Below are positions 25,290-37,395 of a stretch of DNA of 64,000 bases, piece by piece (within the stretch, counting starts at the first letter, position 1; each line of letters opens with the position of its first letter). This DNA comes from Sipunculus nudus. Taxonomy: Eukaryota > Annelida > Sipuncula > Golfingiida > Sipunculidae. The notes under the pieces are model-generated. The model was not told the DNA's origin and did not search any database. It saw only the letters and a list, made by a program, of their open reading frames with translations. The DNA is taken from NCBI GenBank assembly GCA_026874595.1, contig CM049306.1, positions 16,143,019 to 16,207,018 of the forward strand, written 5' to 3'. The position numbers were made by a program, and so were the translations under genes.

Positions 25290-26261
25290 TGTTGAGAGAG
25301 AGAGAAATATTTTATTTTACATAAAAGTAATGTATCCATAAACATATATTCATCATGTCATTTTTTTTATCCACTGACACAACAGCCACCTTTGACACAT
25401 GGAGAAATATACATACATAAAACATAATATTGAGGTTAAGTGTTATACATTTCATAAAATTTGAGATCATATGATTTAATGAGGAAAATTGTTGAGAAAC
25501 TTGGAAGATTATTCACTTTGTTATAACAGTTTGTTATCTATTTTAAGGGTTTTTTTTTTGTTTAGATTACTTTTTGTTTCAGATGTAAAAAGTTATCTTA
25601 AGACATTTGTCTCAATGTATTTATGAAATGTTGTTTGGTGTAGCAAATCAGTCCTTATGACTATAAGTGAAGATTTTGTCAGTAATGATTTGGTCAGTTT
25701 CATCTCTGACTTTTGGTGTATGTTTCTCAGGCAGATGTCTGACCTCTTAGTTCTGCTTTTATTTGTAACAAGGGTATCTTTATGTGTTGTGTCATGTTCC
25801 TGTGTCATTGTCCTTGTTGAAAAATTAAATATTTGTAAAAATTGTAGTAGTATTTATAGTAAAATTTTATTATACTAAGTCTGAAAATTTTTCAAAAGTT
25901 GGTTTGGTTTTGGCATTATATTTGCTATTTGTGAGAATTCTTATGGCTTTTTTTAAAGTTTTCTAATATATTTATGTCAAAGCCCCATATAAGAATTCCA
26001 TAATTTGATTGTGATAGAATAAGTGTATCATAGGTATAGGAATAGGTAGATAATGTTTAATTTATTCAGGATTCCAGTATATTTTGATGTTTTGGTTGCA
26101 ATTTTCATTGTGTGTTTGCCATTTCATATGTTCATTCAGTGTTATACCTAAAAAGTTGAAATCTGATAACCTGTCTATAAATTTATTATTTATTTTTATA
26201 TCAGGGCTTCTGTCTTGTATGTTCCTATTTTGAGTGTGAAACATCATGAATTTAGGGTTTT
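25290..26261 (-). pseudogene. LINE reverse-transcriptase remnant, 3' part
   Basis: On the minus strand the frame reads FMMFHTQNRNIQDRSPDIKI, then FNFLGITLNEHMKWQTH. After frameshifts it reads LILSQSNYGILIWGFDIN and AIRILTNSKYN, and then RTKRSDICLRNIHQK. The FLG-TLNEHMKW and LSQSNYGIL-W blocks are typical of the RT palm/thumb region of non-LTR retrotransposons. Stops and frame changes show it is dead. The 5' continuation is at 28438-28580, across the inserted A element. Confidence 0.7.
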
Positions 26262-28437
26262 TTTAGCTCAGTTGACTGTAAGTCATCTGAGCTATAGCGA
26301 TCACCCTTTGTCCGTCGTCCGTCTGTCTGTTGTGCCGTCCGTCCGTCCGTTAACCAGGCACAAATCTTAACCGCTGGACCTAGAAACTTGTAACTTGACA
26401 TTCTAAGAGGTCCATGAAAAATCTCCTTGGAAACCAGAAATGAGGTCTCTGTTACCCATATCCATTGAGCTATGGGGCCCGAAAGTACCCCCCAGAATAG
26501 TCAAAAATTTCATACAAAAACTTCAATATCTCATTAACTACATCACTGATGGTCATGATTTTTGGCATACATATTGATCATGAGATGTTCCATCAGTTCC
26601 TGCAGACTGGTGGCACCACCTGTATTTTTCTATTTTTTACAATTTTTTTTCTCTATTTTTGAGACCTTTAAAAATGTGAACATCTGTTAACAGGGCACAA
26701 ATCTTAGAGACTGGACCTAGAATCTTCATTCTTGACACACTGAGAGACCTATGAAAAGTCTCCATGGAAACTAGAAATTAGGTCTCTGTTACCCATATCC
26801 TTCAAGCTATGGGGCCCCAAAGTATGCCCCCCAGAATAGTCAAAAATTTCATACAAAAACTTCAATATCTCATTTACTACATCACTGAGGGTCATGATTT
26901 TTGGCTTACATATTGATCTTGAGATGTTCCATCAGTTTCTGCAGACTGGTGGCGCCACCTGTATTTTTCAATTTTTTACGAATTTTTTTCTCTATTTTTG
27001 AGACCTTTAAAAATGTGAACACCTGTTAACAGGGCACAAATCTTAGAGACTGGACCTAGAATCTTCATTCTTGACACACTGAGAGACCTATGAAAAGTCT
27101 CCATGGAAACTAGAAATTATGTCTCTGTTACCCATATCCTTCAAGCTATGGGGCCCCAAAGTATGCCCCCAAGAATAGTCAAAAATTTCATACAAAAACT
27201 TCAATATCTCATTAACTACATCTCTGAGGGTCAAGATTTTTGGCTTACATATTGATCATGAGATGTTCCATCAGTTTCTGCAGACTGGAGGCGCCACCTG
27301 TATTTTTCAATTTTTTACGAATTTTTTCTCTATTCTTGAGACGTTTAAAAATGTGAACATCTGTTAACAGGGCACAAATCGTAAAGACTGAACCGAGAGT
27401 CTTCATTCTTGACACAGTGAGAGACCTATGAAAACCAGAAATAAGGTCTCTGTTACCCATATCCTTTGAGCTGTGGGGCTCCAAATTACCCCCCCCCCCC
27501 CCAGAATAATGGAAAATTTGATAAAAAAAAAACTGAAACATCTAAATAACTACAACACTCATGGTCATGATTTGTTGCATACATATTGATCAAAAGGTGT
27601 TCCATCAGTTCCTGCAGACTGGTGGCCCCACCTGTTTTTTTGTTTTCAAATTTTAACAATTTTTTTTTCTCTATTTTTGAGAACTTTAAGGATGTAGTTA
27701 TCTGTCAACAGGGTACAAATCGTAACGTCTGGACCTAGAATCTTCATTCTTGCCACACACTGGGAGACCCATGAAAAGTCTCCATGGAAACCTGAAATTA
27801 GGTCTCTGTTACCCATATCCTTTGAGCTATGGCACTCCAAAGTACAGCTCAGAATAATGGAAAATTTGATACAAAAGCTGAAGTATCTGAACAACTAATG
27901 CAGATATCACCATAATTGTTTGCATGGATATTGATCATTGAGTGTTTCATCAGTTTCTGCAGACTGGTGGCACCATCTGTATTTGTTCAACAGGGTACAA
28001 ATCGTAACACCTGGACCTAGATTCTTCATTCTTGTAATGCATGGAGGCCCATGAAAAGTGTCTGTGGAAACCTAAAATTAGGTCTCTGTTTCCCATATCC
28101 TTCAAGCTATAGGACTCCGAAGTATCCCTCAAAATAATGGAAAATTTGATACAAAAGATGAAGTATCTGAACAACTAATGCAGAGATCACCATGATTCTT
28201 TGCGTGGATATTGATTATGGAGTGTTTCATCAGTTTCTGCAGACTGGTGGAGCCATCTGTATTTTTTAAAGTTAACACATTTTTTCTCTATTTTTGAGAT
28301 ATATATACAGACACAATCTTGGCCTGTTGATTTGATGCTTCAGGTGAATGGGTATATACTACAATTCAGATGATAAAATTCCCTTTTATGAATCTCTTCC
28401 CAGTCAGCTGAGTGTCATGACCCATGGGTCACTTGTT
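26262..28437 (+). mobile_element. Complete family A element nested in a LINE
   Basis: The head TTTTTTAGCTCAGTTGACTG and the tail TGACCCATGGGTCACTTGTT bound about six ~339-bp units. Unit marks lie at 26609 (GGTGGCACCACC), 26948 (exact GGTGGCGCCACC), 27287, 27621, 27966 and 28246. A C14 run lies near 27490. The reverse-transcriptase frame of a LINE is present on both sides in the same minus-strand orientation, so the insertion is later than the LINE. Confidence 0.8.
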
Positions 28438-28580
28438 AAACTGTTAACCGGTTATGTACTTTGTTTAATTCAATGTTGATGATGTTTTGATCTATTGTTT
28501 ATTGTAATTAGTTAAGGGGTTGAATTGTGTTGTGTCATCTGCATTGGGAATAAAATTAAAAATAGTTACTACATTGTGCC
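28438..28580 (-). pseudogene. LINE RT remnant, catalytic block
   Basis: Just beyond the A element the same minus-strand frame reads VVTIFNFIPNADDTTQFNPL, then a decayed segment up to the insertion. NADD at about 28534-28545 corresponds to the RT Y/FxDD motif with the aromatic residue changed to Asn. Similarity stops above about 28580, so the LINE copy seems 5'-truncated. Confidence 0.65.
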
Positions 28581-29865
28581 TCTGTTAGACTTTGAACTGG
28601 GTGTTTGTCAGTTTTACTTCATTTTCAACTCCTGGCCTTTGACCTAAACCACTTATCAATGTTATACTCGCTGGAGGAGTAACAAAATACATGGATTTGG
28701 CTGTCTAGGGAATAACCTGGTCATTCTTTTGCTATATGCTGACATTTTCAGGACCTGGTCCTAGGAAGAAAAATTTGTAGTTTACCTTTATGCCCCTAGT
28801 TCGTCTGAAATCCATCTTGTCTAACAGTAGGAAATGGCACTTAAATATATTGAGGTACAGAAAAAGTAACAGTAACCTACTTTAACCTGTTATCCCTAGT
28901 GTTTAAATTTTCACAAGGCCACTAAAAGTGGCAGCATTCTCAAGCGTTAGGGCATATTGTATGAAAACAAGCACGAACAGAGAGGAATGGAAAATATATT
29001 GGAAAAATACAGGAAAAAATATAAAATATAAATGTAAATTGACTTTTGGTTGTTTTAATTATGTATTCACTTTTAAAGATATTTATTGCAAGATGCTAAT
29101 ATTTTCAGTTACATCAATGTTTTACAGCAATATTTAATGCATCATTGGTTCTTCCTAAATTATATTTGGAAAGTCTCCATATATGCTGAACAAGCAAGTT
29201 TTAGGTCATACTTTTTGCCATAAACGTACTCCCTTTGACATCATGGCCATTGTAAAGCCAGCCAGATGGGGTTCTTTCATAAAAAGTCAGTCAGTGGACC
29301 AAAGAACATGTTGGTCATCAAACTTCCCTGTGTGGCTGTTTATCTGTTAACATTCTTGCCTTTATGAATAAAAAGACTATTTCAGATCTGTTTGTTTGGC
29401 TATGTTTGTTTTTTCCTATGCATGGTCCTTAACTTCACATGTTCGCCCATAAGTAGAGAGAATCATCTAAAGGAATGTTGCAAAGAGAATGTAAAGAAAT
29501 AATAATTGCTCCTGTTGTTTCACATTATAATACATGAAAAAAAACAAAGAAAGTAGAGAATCAGCCATCAGTATTGATTTTTAAATAGGGATATTTCATG
29601 ACTGAGCATTCTTTGAAGGTATATATTAAAATATATATCAAACAGAAGTGTTGTTTCATAGCCTTGCATTCAGTCTCTTGACATTCCTGCTTTCCCTAAC
29701 TTTTTATTGATGATTATTCTGTTCAAAACACCCTTTGAGACAGCCCTCATCCATTAAAGTGAATTATACTTGATTAGCCAGTTTATTTAATGATTATTTT
29801 ATTTTAAGAACTCACTTGGAAATTCAACACTGTTTTCTGCTTTCCTAATATGGTTCTTTTTCTCA
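28581..29865. other. Unique intron sequence
   Basis: No repeat family or exon with supporting borders was found. Confidence 0.45.
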
Positions 29866-29948
29866 TTAGAAAAATAAACCACTAGTGGTTGTTCCTGTTG
29901 TAGGCATGGAGTCAATGTGTCTGTTGATCAGAGAACTAAACTCCATAC

Positions 29949-30064
29949 TTGTCATTTGGACCCATGAAAACAAACTATTTTTGTCTCTTGATGCATGTGT
30001 AATGACCATTCCCTCTGGGCTTAACATTCTCTGATTGAATAAAACATGGTTCCCCATTGCTGTG
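29949..30064 (-). CDS. Exon of unidentified minus-strand gene
   Basis: The acceptor (GATTCTTTAACTTTTATAAAACAG, read in two parts because of length) is good, and the donor ACAA|GTATGG is acceptable. The 116 nt are one base, 38 codons and one base. The peptide contains GNHVLFNQRMLSPEGMV and then SLFSWVQMT. The open frame continues past the donor to a TAA at 29866, so a longer terminal form cannot be excluded. The one-base remainder matches the two bases that start the exon at 21365-21560. Family unknown. Confidence 0.45.
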
Positions 30065-30913
30065 CTGTTTTATAAAAGTTAAAGAATCTTCAAATCAAAT
30101 TGCTGTTACCCCAGAGGTGCTTATGTGCCATGAATTGGGACTTTTCTTGTTGAGAACTTCTCGGAGAGATGGATTAGATGAGATCAGTTATTATACAATA
30201 AAGTACATGTATTGATATCTTGTTTCTCTATAAAAAATTGTATTTTTTATACTTTTGGCGTTTAGATCAGATATTATTTTCAGCTTAAAGCATTTGTTTC
30301 TCATGTATTAATGCCTTTTATGTTTAGAATGTTAAAATTCTAAGAAGAACCATTTTCCTTAACCTTATCAGAACTATAATGTTACATGCAGTGGTGACTT
30401 ATTCCTGAAAGAAAGAAATATATGTAAACTGTTACTTGTCATGTCTTTCTGATCAGGTATTTTTATTATTGCAATTATCACTGCATTACAGGTATTTTTT
30501 TTCTATATTCCCTTTTTTAACCCCCCCCCCCTCATTATTTAACTATTTGCCTGTCATTCAAAGTGCACCCTGATCATTACATGTTAGGCCCATGCGCACA
30601 TGAAATCTACTAGCCAGCATGTGATTCAGAACCTCATCAAAAGTTAACGTGAGTGCATTACACAGTCATCTCTACATGCAAACATATGTGTTAAATCTTT
30701 GATAAATACACTGAAGGTTATTTGGACAGGTGGTTTCAAAATCATCTCAGCTGTAATGTTAATGGTGGAAATCATTTCTGCTGTTATGATGAAATTACTA
30801 CAATATGTAGTACATGCATGTATGTACTGTCGTAAGCAGTTTATTATGTGGATTTATATTCCCAAGGAGGGCTTATTTATTGCTCAATTTACAGAAAACA
30901 ATGCAGCATGTCA

Positions 30914-31097
30914 TCAAATCTCAGGGCTTTGGTCTGATAATATCAGTGTTATTATCTTTCCAATAAGGAAAAGCTCATCTGTGACCCAATCAGACTGTGA
31001 AATAGGCATTTGTGCCATACTTTCAGGTGCCGATAGATCATTTACTATTAAATTTTGTAGTTGCCACTTAGGGTTGTTAAAGCAGTTAGTATTCACT
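30914..31097 (-). CDS. Possible exon of the same minus-strand gene
   Basis: A minus-strand frame is open for about 60 codons, including NNPKWQLQNLIVNDLSAPES and later Asp/Leu/Ile-rich residues, and ends at a TGA at its lower edge. A plausible acceptor (TTTGAATTTAAAG) precedes it. I could not find a donor giving the two-base remainder that the exon at 29949-30064 requires. The opposite strand is also open here (147 codons from 30699), which weakens the case. It could be a chance frame. Confidence 0.25.
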
Positions 31098-31142
31098 TTA
31101 AATTCAAACAAGCGATTTGTTCATTCTGTGCTTGATCTTTAA

Positions 31143-31780
31143 AATTTTAATTTCGCAAAATGTTGATATATGATACCATTACAGACAAAACTGTTTTTTC
31201 TGTCTATCAATATACACTATATACACTGTTCCAATGTATATCAAATATTAACATTCATAATAAGCAGATAATTAAATGACATCCTCCAGATTCAGTTTTG
31301 AAAATGAAATCACCACAATATCTCTGTTTTATCATGTAAGACCATGGTTTTGATTTGTAGTTTTATGTTCCTATTTTAATACAACTTTTTTAAAGGAAGG
31401 ATAGGTACCTGGCCTGCCAGTGTAAATTGCACTTTTAGCATTTATAATAACCGGTATAATATTCAGTGGTTTATTCATATCAGAGAATGATCTGGTTCAG
31501 CATGTGAATGGCCATATCCATGTACCTTGTATCCAACACGTTAAAGGGGCCTATTCCAATATCTCATGTCCATGAACTAAAGATAATCCCTTGAACCTTT
31601 CATTAAAAAAGGCCAGAAATGCCAATCCCATGTTCCAAAGGCTGTTCATTTTGTGTATATCCACATGTTTATAACATGTGGGGGCCCCACAAAAATAAAT
31701 CAAACACATTCACAAAGGACAACCAGTGGCAAGTCAGACAAATCAGGGTTTTGCAGACAGCATTTTGCAACTACTGGTAC
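31143..31780. other. Unique sequence with a lone MITE end
   Basis: Only TTAAAGGGGCCTATTCCAAT at 31541 resembles a terminus (see 37396). The right-hand mate was not found. Confidence 0.4.
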
Positions 31781-31825
31781 TGACATTTCAACTTCTCCTC
31801 ATATACAGCCAACCACCTTCAGTTA

Positions 31826-32333
31826 TTGTATCCCCAGACAAAGCAGAGAGATATACTATGGTTTTATGTCGGTCCCAACAAATTCTTAAATATCTGAAGA
31901 TATCTTGCATAGATTGGTCCAAAAATCAAGTTGACCAAAGATCATGGATGGCATTGCCATTTACCAGAAACTGGTGGCACCACCTATTATCTTTTTCTTG
32001 TTTTCATGCCTTTAAATACCCCCATCATTGCCACTTGATAGTACTGTGAGCATTGTAACTCAAAAACTAATTGACAAATTTCCTTCATATCATGCATATA
32101 CATAGATATAGGTAATGGGATGAGGTATATTTAAATTGGGATCATAACCTCTCCTATGAGAGTGGCCTTGACCTTGAATATTCCCATATTTGGTGAAAAA
32201 TATAGTTTCTCAAGTTGAAAGATGGAAGAAACCATGGAGTATATGCTTCTGAAGATGGGGGCCTAGTCTTGGGGAGGGGGGGGGGGGAGTAATTGTCTGC
32301 GGATACTATCGCACCAAGAAATGTCTAGTTGTT
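31826..32333 (+). mobile_element. Short family E element
   Basis: The head TTGTATCCCCAGACAAAG is the inverse of GTCTGCGGATAC near the tail (32295-32306). The inside carries GGTGGCACCACCT near 31973 and a block with GTGGCCTTGACCTTGAA, then a G-rich run and the tail AGAAATGTCTAG|TT. It has no tandem core, unlike the other two E copies. A family A element begins directly at its end. Confidence 0.7.
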
Positions 32334-34478
32334 TTTAACTCAGCTGACTGTAAGTCATCTGAGCTATAACAATCACCATTTGTCCGGCGTCTGTCCAGCC
32401 GTCGGTTAACAGGGCACAAATCATAACCGTTAGACCTATAAATCTACTTGGAAACCTGAAATTAGGTCATGGTGACCTATATTTTGTGACTTGCGGGCTG
32501 AAAACATGATTTTGAGCACCTAGACAGTCAGACAGGGCACAAATTGTATCCATTAGGCCTAGAAAACTCTAACCTGACATTTTGGGATATCCTAGGCAAA
32601 TGTCCTTGGAAACCCGAAACTAGGCCACTGTGACCTATATTCTTTGACCTATAGGGAAAAGATGTCAAATGAGCACGCTGAATGTCAGATGGGTACAAAT
32701 CGTATCTGTGTAGCCTAGAATCTTTTTTAACACAATATCCTGGGAGTTCCTAGGCAAATCTCCTTGGAAACCTGAAATATGGTCATGGTGACCTAAATTT
32801 TATGACCAACTGGCCAAAAACATGATTTTTAGCCTCCAGACAGTCAGACGGGGAACAAAATGAATAGCCAAGGCCTAGAGTCCTCCAATGTGACTTTTAG
32901 GAAGGTCCTAGGCAAATCTCCTTGGAAACCTGAAATTAGGTCATGGTGACCTATACATTGTGACCTACAGGCGGAAAACATGATTTCAACACCCTGAATG
33001 TCAGATGGGACAAATAGTATCCATAAGGCCTAGAATCCTCCAGCATGACATTTAAGGAGGTCCTAGGCCAATGTTCTTGAAACTCCAAAATTAGGTCACT
33101 GTGACCTATATTCTGCGACCTATAGGAAAAAGATGTTGTATATACACCCTGAATGTCAGATGGTGACAAATCATATCTGTAAGGCCTAGAATCTTCTTAC
33201 ACAATTTCCTGGGAGGCTCTAGGCAAATCTCATTGGAAACCTGAAATTAGGTCATAGTGACCTATATTTTGTGATCTACTGGCCGAAAACATGATTTTGA
33301 GCACCCAGACAGTCAGATGGGTAACAAATAGTATTCATTAGACCTAGAATCCTCCAACATGACATTAAGGGAGGTCCTAGGCAAATGTTCTTGGAAACCT
33401 GAAATTAGGTCAATGTGACCTATATTCTGCGACCTATAGGAAAAAGATGTCGTATGAACACCCTGAATCTCAGATTGTGACAAATCATATCTGTAAGGCC
33501 TAGTATTTCTTCTTAGAAAATTTCCTGGGAGGCTGTAGGCAAATCTCCCTGGAAACCTGAAATAAGGTCATGGTGACCTACATTTTGTGACCTACAAGCC
33601 AAAAAAAAATCTGATTTTGAGCACCCTGAATGTCAGATGGGCACAAATCATATCTGTTGGGCCTGGAATCTTCTAATGCAAATATCCTGGGAGGTCCTAG
33701 GCAAATCTCCTTGGAAACCTGAAATTAGGTCATGGTGACCTACATTTTGTGACCTACAGGCCAAAAACAGGATTTTGAGCATCCAGAAAGTCAGGCAGGG
33801 CACACATTGTATTTGTTAGTCCTAGAATCTTCTAATGTAACATTCTGAGATGTCCTTTGCAATGTCTGTGGAAAACTGAAATTAGGTCACCATGACCTAT
33901 ATTTTGCGACTTTAGGAAAAGAAGTCATAAAGGCACCCAGACAGTCAGTCAGGGCACACATTGTATCCATTAGGCGTAGAATCTTTTAATTTAAAATTCA
34001 GGGAGGTCTTAGTCAAGTCTCCTTGGAAAAATGATATTAGGTCGTGGTGACCTATATTGTATGACCTATGGACTAAAAAATGGTTTTGAGCACCCAGACA
34101 GACAAGGCAAAAATTGTATTCATTAGCCCTAGAATCTTCTAACATGACATTCAGGGAAATCCTTGGCAATTCTCCTTGGAAACCTGAAATTGGACCATGG
34201 TGACCTATATTCTGCCAGCTATGGACCAGAAACATGATTTTGAGCACCCAGACAGACAGGGTACAAATTGTATCCATTTTCTTTGGAACGTACCCCCTAT
34301 TGTGATATCCAGGGGGCCCTGGGCAGGTCTCCTATGAATCCTGAAATTTTTATTTTCTGTCCATTTTTTAAACACTAACTTTAGCCATAGGCCTTTCTCA
34401 CAGACAATATATAACATTAATAAAAAAATAGCACCCAGCCTAAATAAGCTGAGCGTCATGACCCATGGGCCACTTGTT
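32333..34478 (+). mobile_element. Complete family A element with ~157-bp ERE-type units
   Basis: The head TTTTTAACTCAGCTGACTG and the tail GCTGAGCGTCATGACCCATG (then GGCCACTTGTT) are those of family A, but the core differs: twelve units of about 157 bp. Exact AGGTCAnnnTGACCT palindromes lie at 32464, 32938, 33093, 33249, 33407, 33565, 33727 and 33884. One- or two-base variants lie at 32622, 32780, 34039 and 34192. The 12-bp GC palindrome is absent here. Confidence 0.8.
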
Positions 34479-34479
34479 T

Positions 34480-35480
34480 GTTTTTGTTTTGGTGTACCTT
34501 GTTTATTAACAGTTTTAGATAGGAGAGGTAGGTCATACATGCATGCATAACATTATAAGAACCTTTCTTACCAGAAATGTCCTGTAGTTAATTAATATAT
34601 ATGCAGAGTAAGCAAGAAATCACTCAAATTCTGCAGATAAGGCAGGTGAATTGCTGCATGGCTTTAAGCATCAGATTCTGTAAGGATATACCAATCAGAT
34701 ACCTGTAGTCATGGTGTGGTTTAATCTTTATAGTCTCCAGATCACCACAAAATGTGAATACAATGGTCTTGTACACACAGAAGTTTCAGTTTACTAAATA
34801 TATAATGTAATCTCTATGAATAAAGCCACTTTTTGTGGTATTAACCCCTGATATAAATTAACAGATATATTTTATCTGGACATTTAACCTGATTAAATTT
34901 TGTAAATTTAATTAACCATTGTTATATAAGGTCTTATTTACCTGTAATTAGGGAAAGAGAGTTCAGATTTAGCAAAGAATAAATGTTAGACAGACTCCAT
35001 GGATTCTTAATGATGTATAAGGACAGGTCATCCTATGGCTTGCAGGTGAACAGTTGATATTTCATTCCTGAGCTTGAGGCTATAAACCAAGTCTAGACAC
35101 CTATGGAGAGAAGCACAGGCTAGCAAGTAAATTACTGTGCATGTGAAAATATCAATTATTATCCTTCTAGAATAAGTAAATGTGATTTATGAAATATAGT
35201 GTCCTGGAAAAAGTCCAGTAAGCTTAAAGAGAAATCTTTTAAATTCTTTTTTTTTCTATTTAATCTATATAAACAGGATTCCATAGAAAACATGTATTGT
35301 TATATATGTTTAAAAGACTGCATACCTAAAACATTTAAAATACTCATTAATTTGATATATATAAAGAATAAACTACAGAGAGCAGACATTTAGGAAATGT
35401 AGGGTTGACTGGCATGATAAACAGTGACCAGTACTTAAAGTGTTTTAACAGGATTAATTTTGGTATTGCATATAGAGCAG
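34480..35480. other. Unique intron sequence
   Basis: AT-rich, with nothing recognised. A TTTTTTTT run lies near 35247. Confidence 0.45.
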
Positions 35481-35486
35481 TCTCAC

Positions 35487-35592
35487 TGGACATATAAATT
35501 GAAGGGAGAATAATAAATTCCTATGAGAGTAACAGGAATAAACATTAATGCTGTTTATCATTTTCTTTGACACTTGCACAGACCTTGGGGTT
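35487..35592 (-). CDS. Exon of unidentified minus-strand gene
   Basis: The borders are close to consensus: a long pyrimidine tract ending TTGTTACAG upstream and CCA|GTGAGA downstream, both on the minus strand. The 106 nt give one base plus 35 codons and end in phase 0. The peptide starts TPRSVQVSKKMINSINV and ends LQFICP. It has no recognised motif. The splice sites carry the call, since the codon composition is less striking than at 47 kb. It lies in the same orientation as the other exons and would sit between those at 38.9 and 30.0 kb. Confidence 0.45.
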
Positions 35593-36389
35593 CTGTAACA
35601 ATAAGGAAGAAAAAGAAAGCTATATAGAACCCACATGGCGCCTCATGTGCCTAAGTTCCCTCTCAGTATCCAACACGACCTTCCCAAGTAGATAAGACTG
35701 CTGGCACACAAATTCAAAACTGTAGATCAGGTTCTGCAGGATTTACTATATGAAGGGATCCATGTATGTTATCATGGGATTTAGGCAAGCATAAAAGTGA
35801 GACTTTTTATGTTACATGAGTTATGCCACCTGTGAACTTGAGAGGAGTTTGTATGGGCCACAAGTCTCCTCCTTACAACTTCTCTCGTATGACATATGGT
35901 CTATCGTGCTTCTCACAGGTCTGTCCAGTAAGCTCTTAGTCCCTTGTGGTCTGATTTGCAGCCATGTTTACCAAGCATCTCCACCCACTGTGCAATATAA
36001 AGCAAGCTAGCAATAGGGATGGTATCACAAGGTAGCTTTATTCAGTGTTTTCCCTTGGAAAATCAAAGGTTTCATTCAATGTTACAGCCAGGTAACCCAA
36101 TCCCTCTGATAAGATGTCTGGAATACAATAACACTAACACTTGTGTGTGTTCTTGGTGACATATTTATAACTTTTTCTGGCTGGCATGGGAAAGGCTCTT
36201 TAATGAAAGTTACAGGAAATTAGATGAATATGGTAAAGTAAAATAAGGATACTGCATGGTTGATTAACATATCCTGTTAAAGTTGTCTGCTGTTAGCCGC
36301 TGGCTGTGAGATCCATTAATGGCATCATGTGACCGTCATGTGGAGGGCACCATAGATAATAGTCACATGAAACCTTATTTTTTAAAGAA

Positions 36390-37345
36390 TACCAGGCTGG
36401 TGTATGGTAATGCTGCATCTGAGTGGGCTTCTAGTTATCCAGTCTCATTTTCAGCCACCATTTTAGAACTTTATAGTTGTTTTGTTTACCGGCCGTCCCA
36501 TTGCATACCTAGGCTTAATGTGGTAGACACTGATCATCGTGGGTGGGATCATAACATATAGGGATTTCCACCCACATCCTGAACTTGATGTTTACAGTTA
36601 ATTAGTCACACAAGTAAAGGCCACATGAAATTAATTTAAAGTGTGATTATTGCTAGCTGTTTACTTTTTTCCCATTCATCTCAAAGGACAGCTCTTTCAA
36701 CTATATGGGTGTGGCACTTTTGTCCATTATAACACCCAGTACATTGTATTACAGTGGTCATGAAAATCTTTTGCTTAAACTTGTGTCATACTAAAGTTAG
36801 CAAAATCTGCTTCATAAAATGGTAACCATGGCAGCTAAAGCTCCTTTTGCCTTGCAGCTGCATTCTGTTTTATTTAAAGCTTAAAATTTCAAGGGAACTA
36901 TCCAAATCACTGCCTACCTATAGAGCTGATTGAACAAAGTCATAATTTTTAATCACCTGATAATGTTCTATACCCAGGTAATTTGCATGCTGTTAAAGAA
37001 GCCAGACTTAAGAGGATAGCATTTAACAACTTTCATCTTTACATGAATAGATCTATACACCTGTACATTTTTTCTCTGCAGTTAATAAATACAGTGAAGT
37101 GTTGATGATTGCTGGATCTGAGTGGGCTTGAGGCAGTCTCATGTTAAAATAACATTTTTGCACAATTAATTTAGAGTTGTTTTTTTATAAGCAGATTCCC
37201 ATGGTGTCCACCCACACCTGCCGTCTGTTTTTATCAGGAATGTAAATATTTGAAGATAATCAGCCACACAGTTAAAAGCCAAATACGTTTTATTTGAATT
37301 CTGATGTTTGCTATTCACCAATTTTTTATTTTAAAGGATAGGTTC
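36390..37345. repeat. Diverged duplication of ~250 bp in direct orientation
   Basis: The blocks CATCTGAGTGGGCTT, TCCACCCACA, GTCACACA-GTAAA-GCCA and TTTGCTA occur in the same order at about 36405-36660 and 37118-37315. The spacing is similar, but sequence between blocks has diverged. Confidence 0.45.
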
Positions 37346-37395
37346 ATAGCATGTAGGTGGCATTGTCTGTTATTTACTTAGGCCAAAGATAAGCA

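Noticed and set aside
30699-31142. 147-codon plus-strand frame
   Set aside because: No recognised motif, AT-type composition, no splice support, and a better coding texture on the opposite strand.
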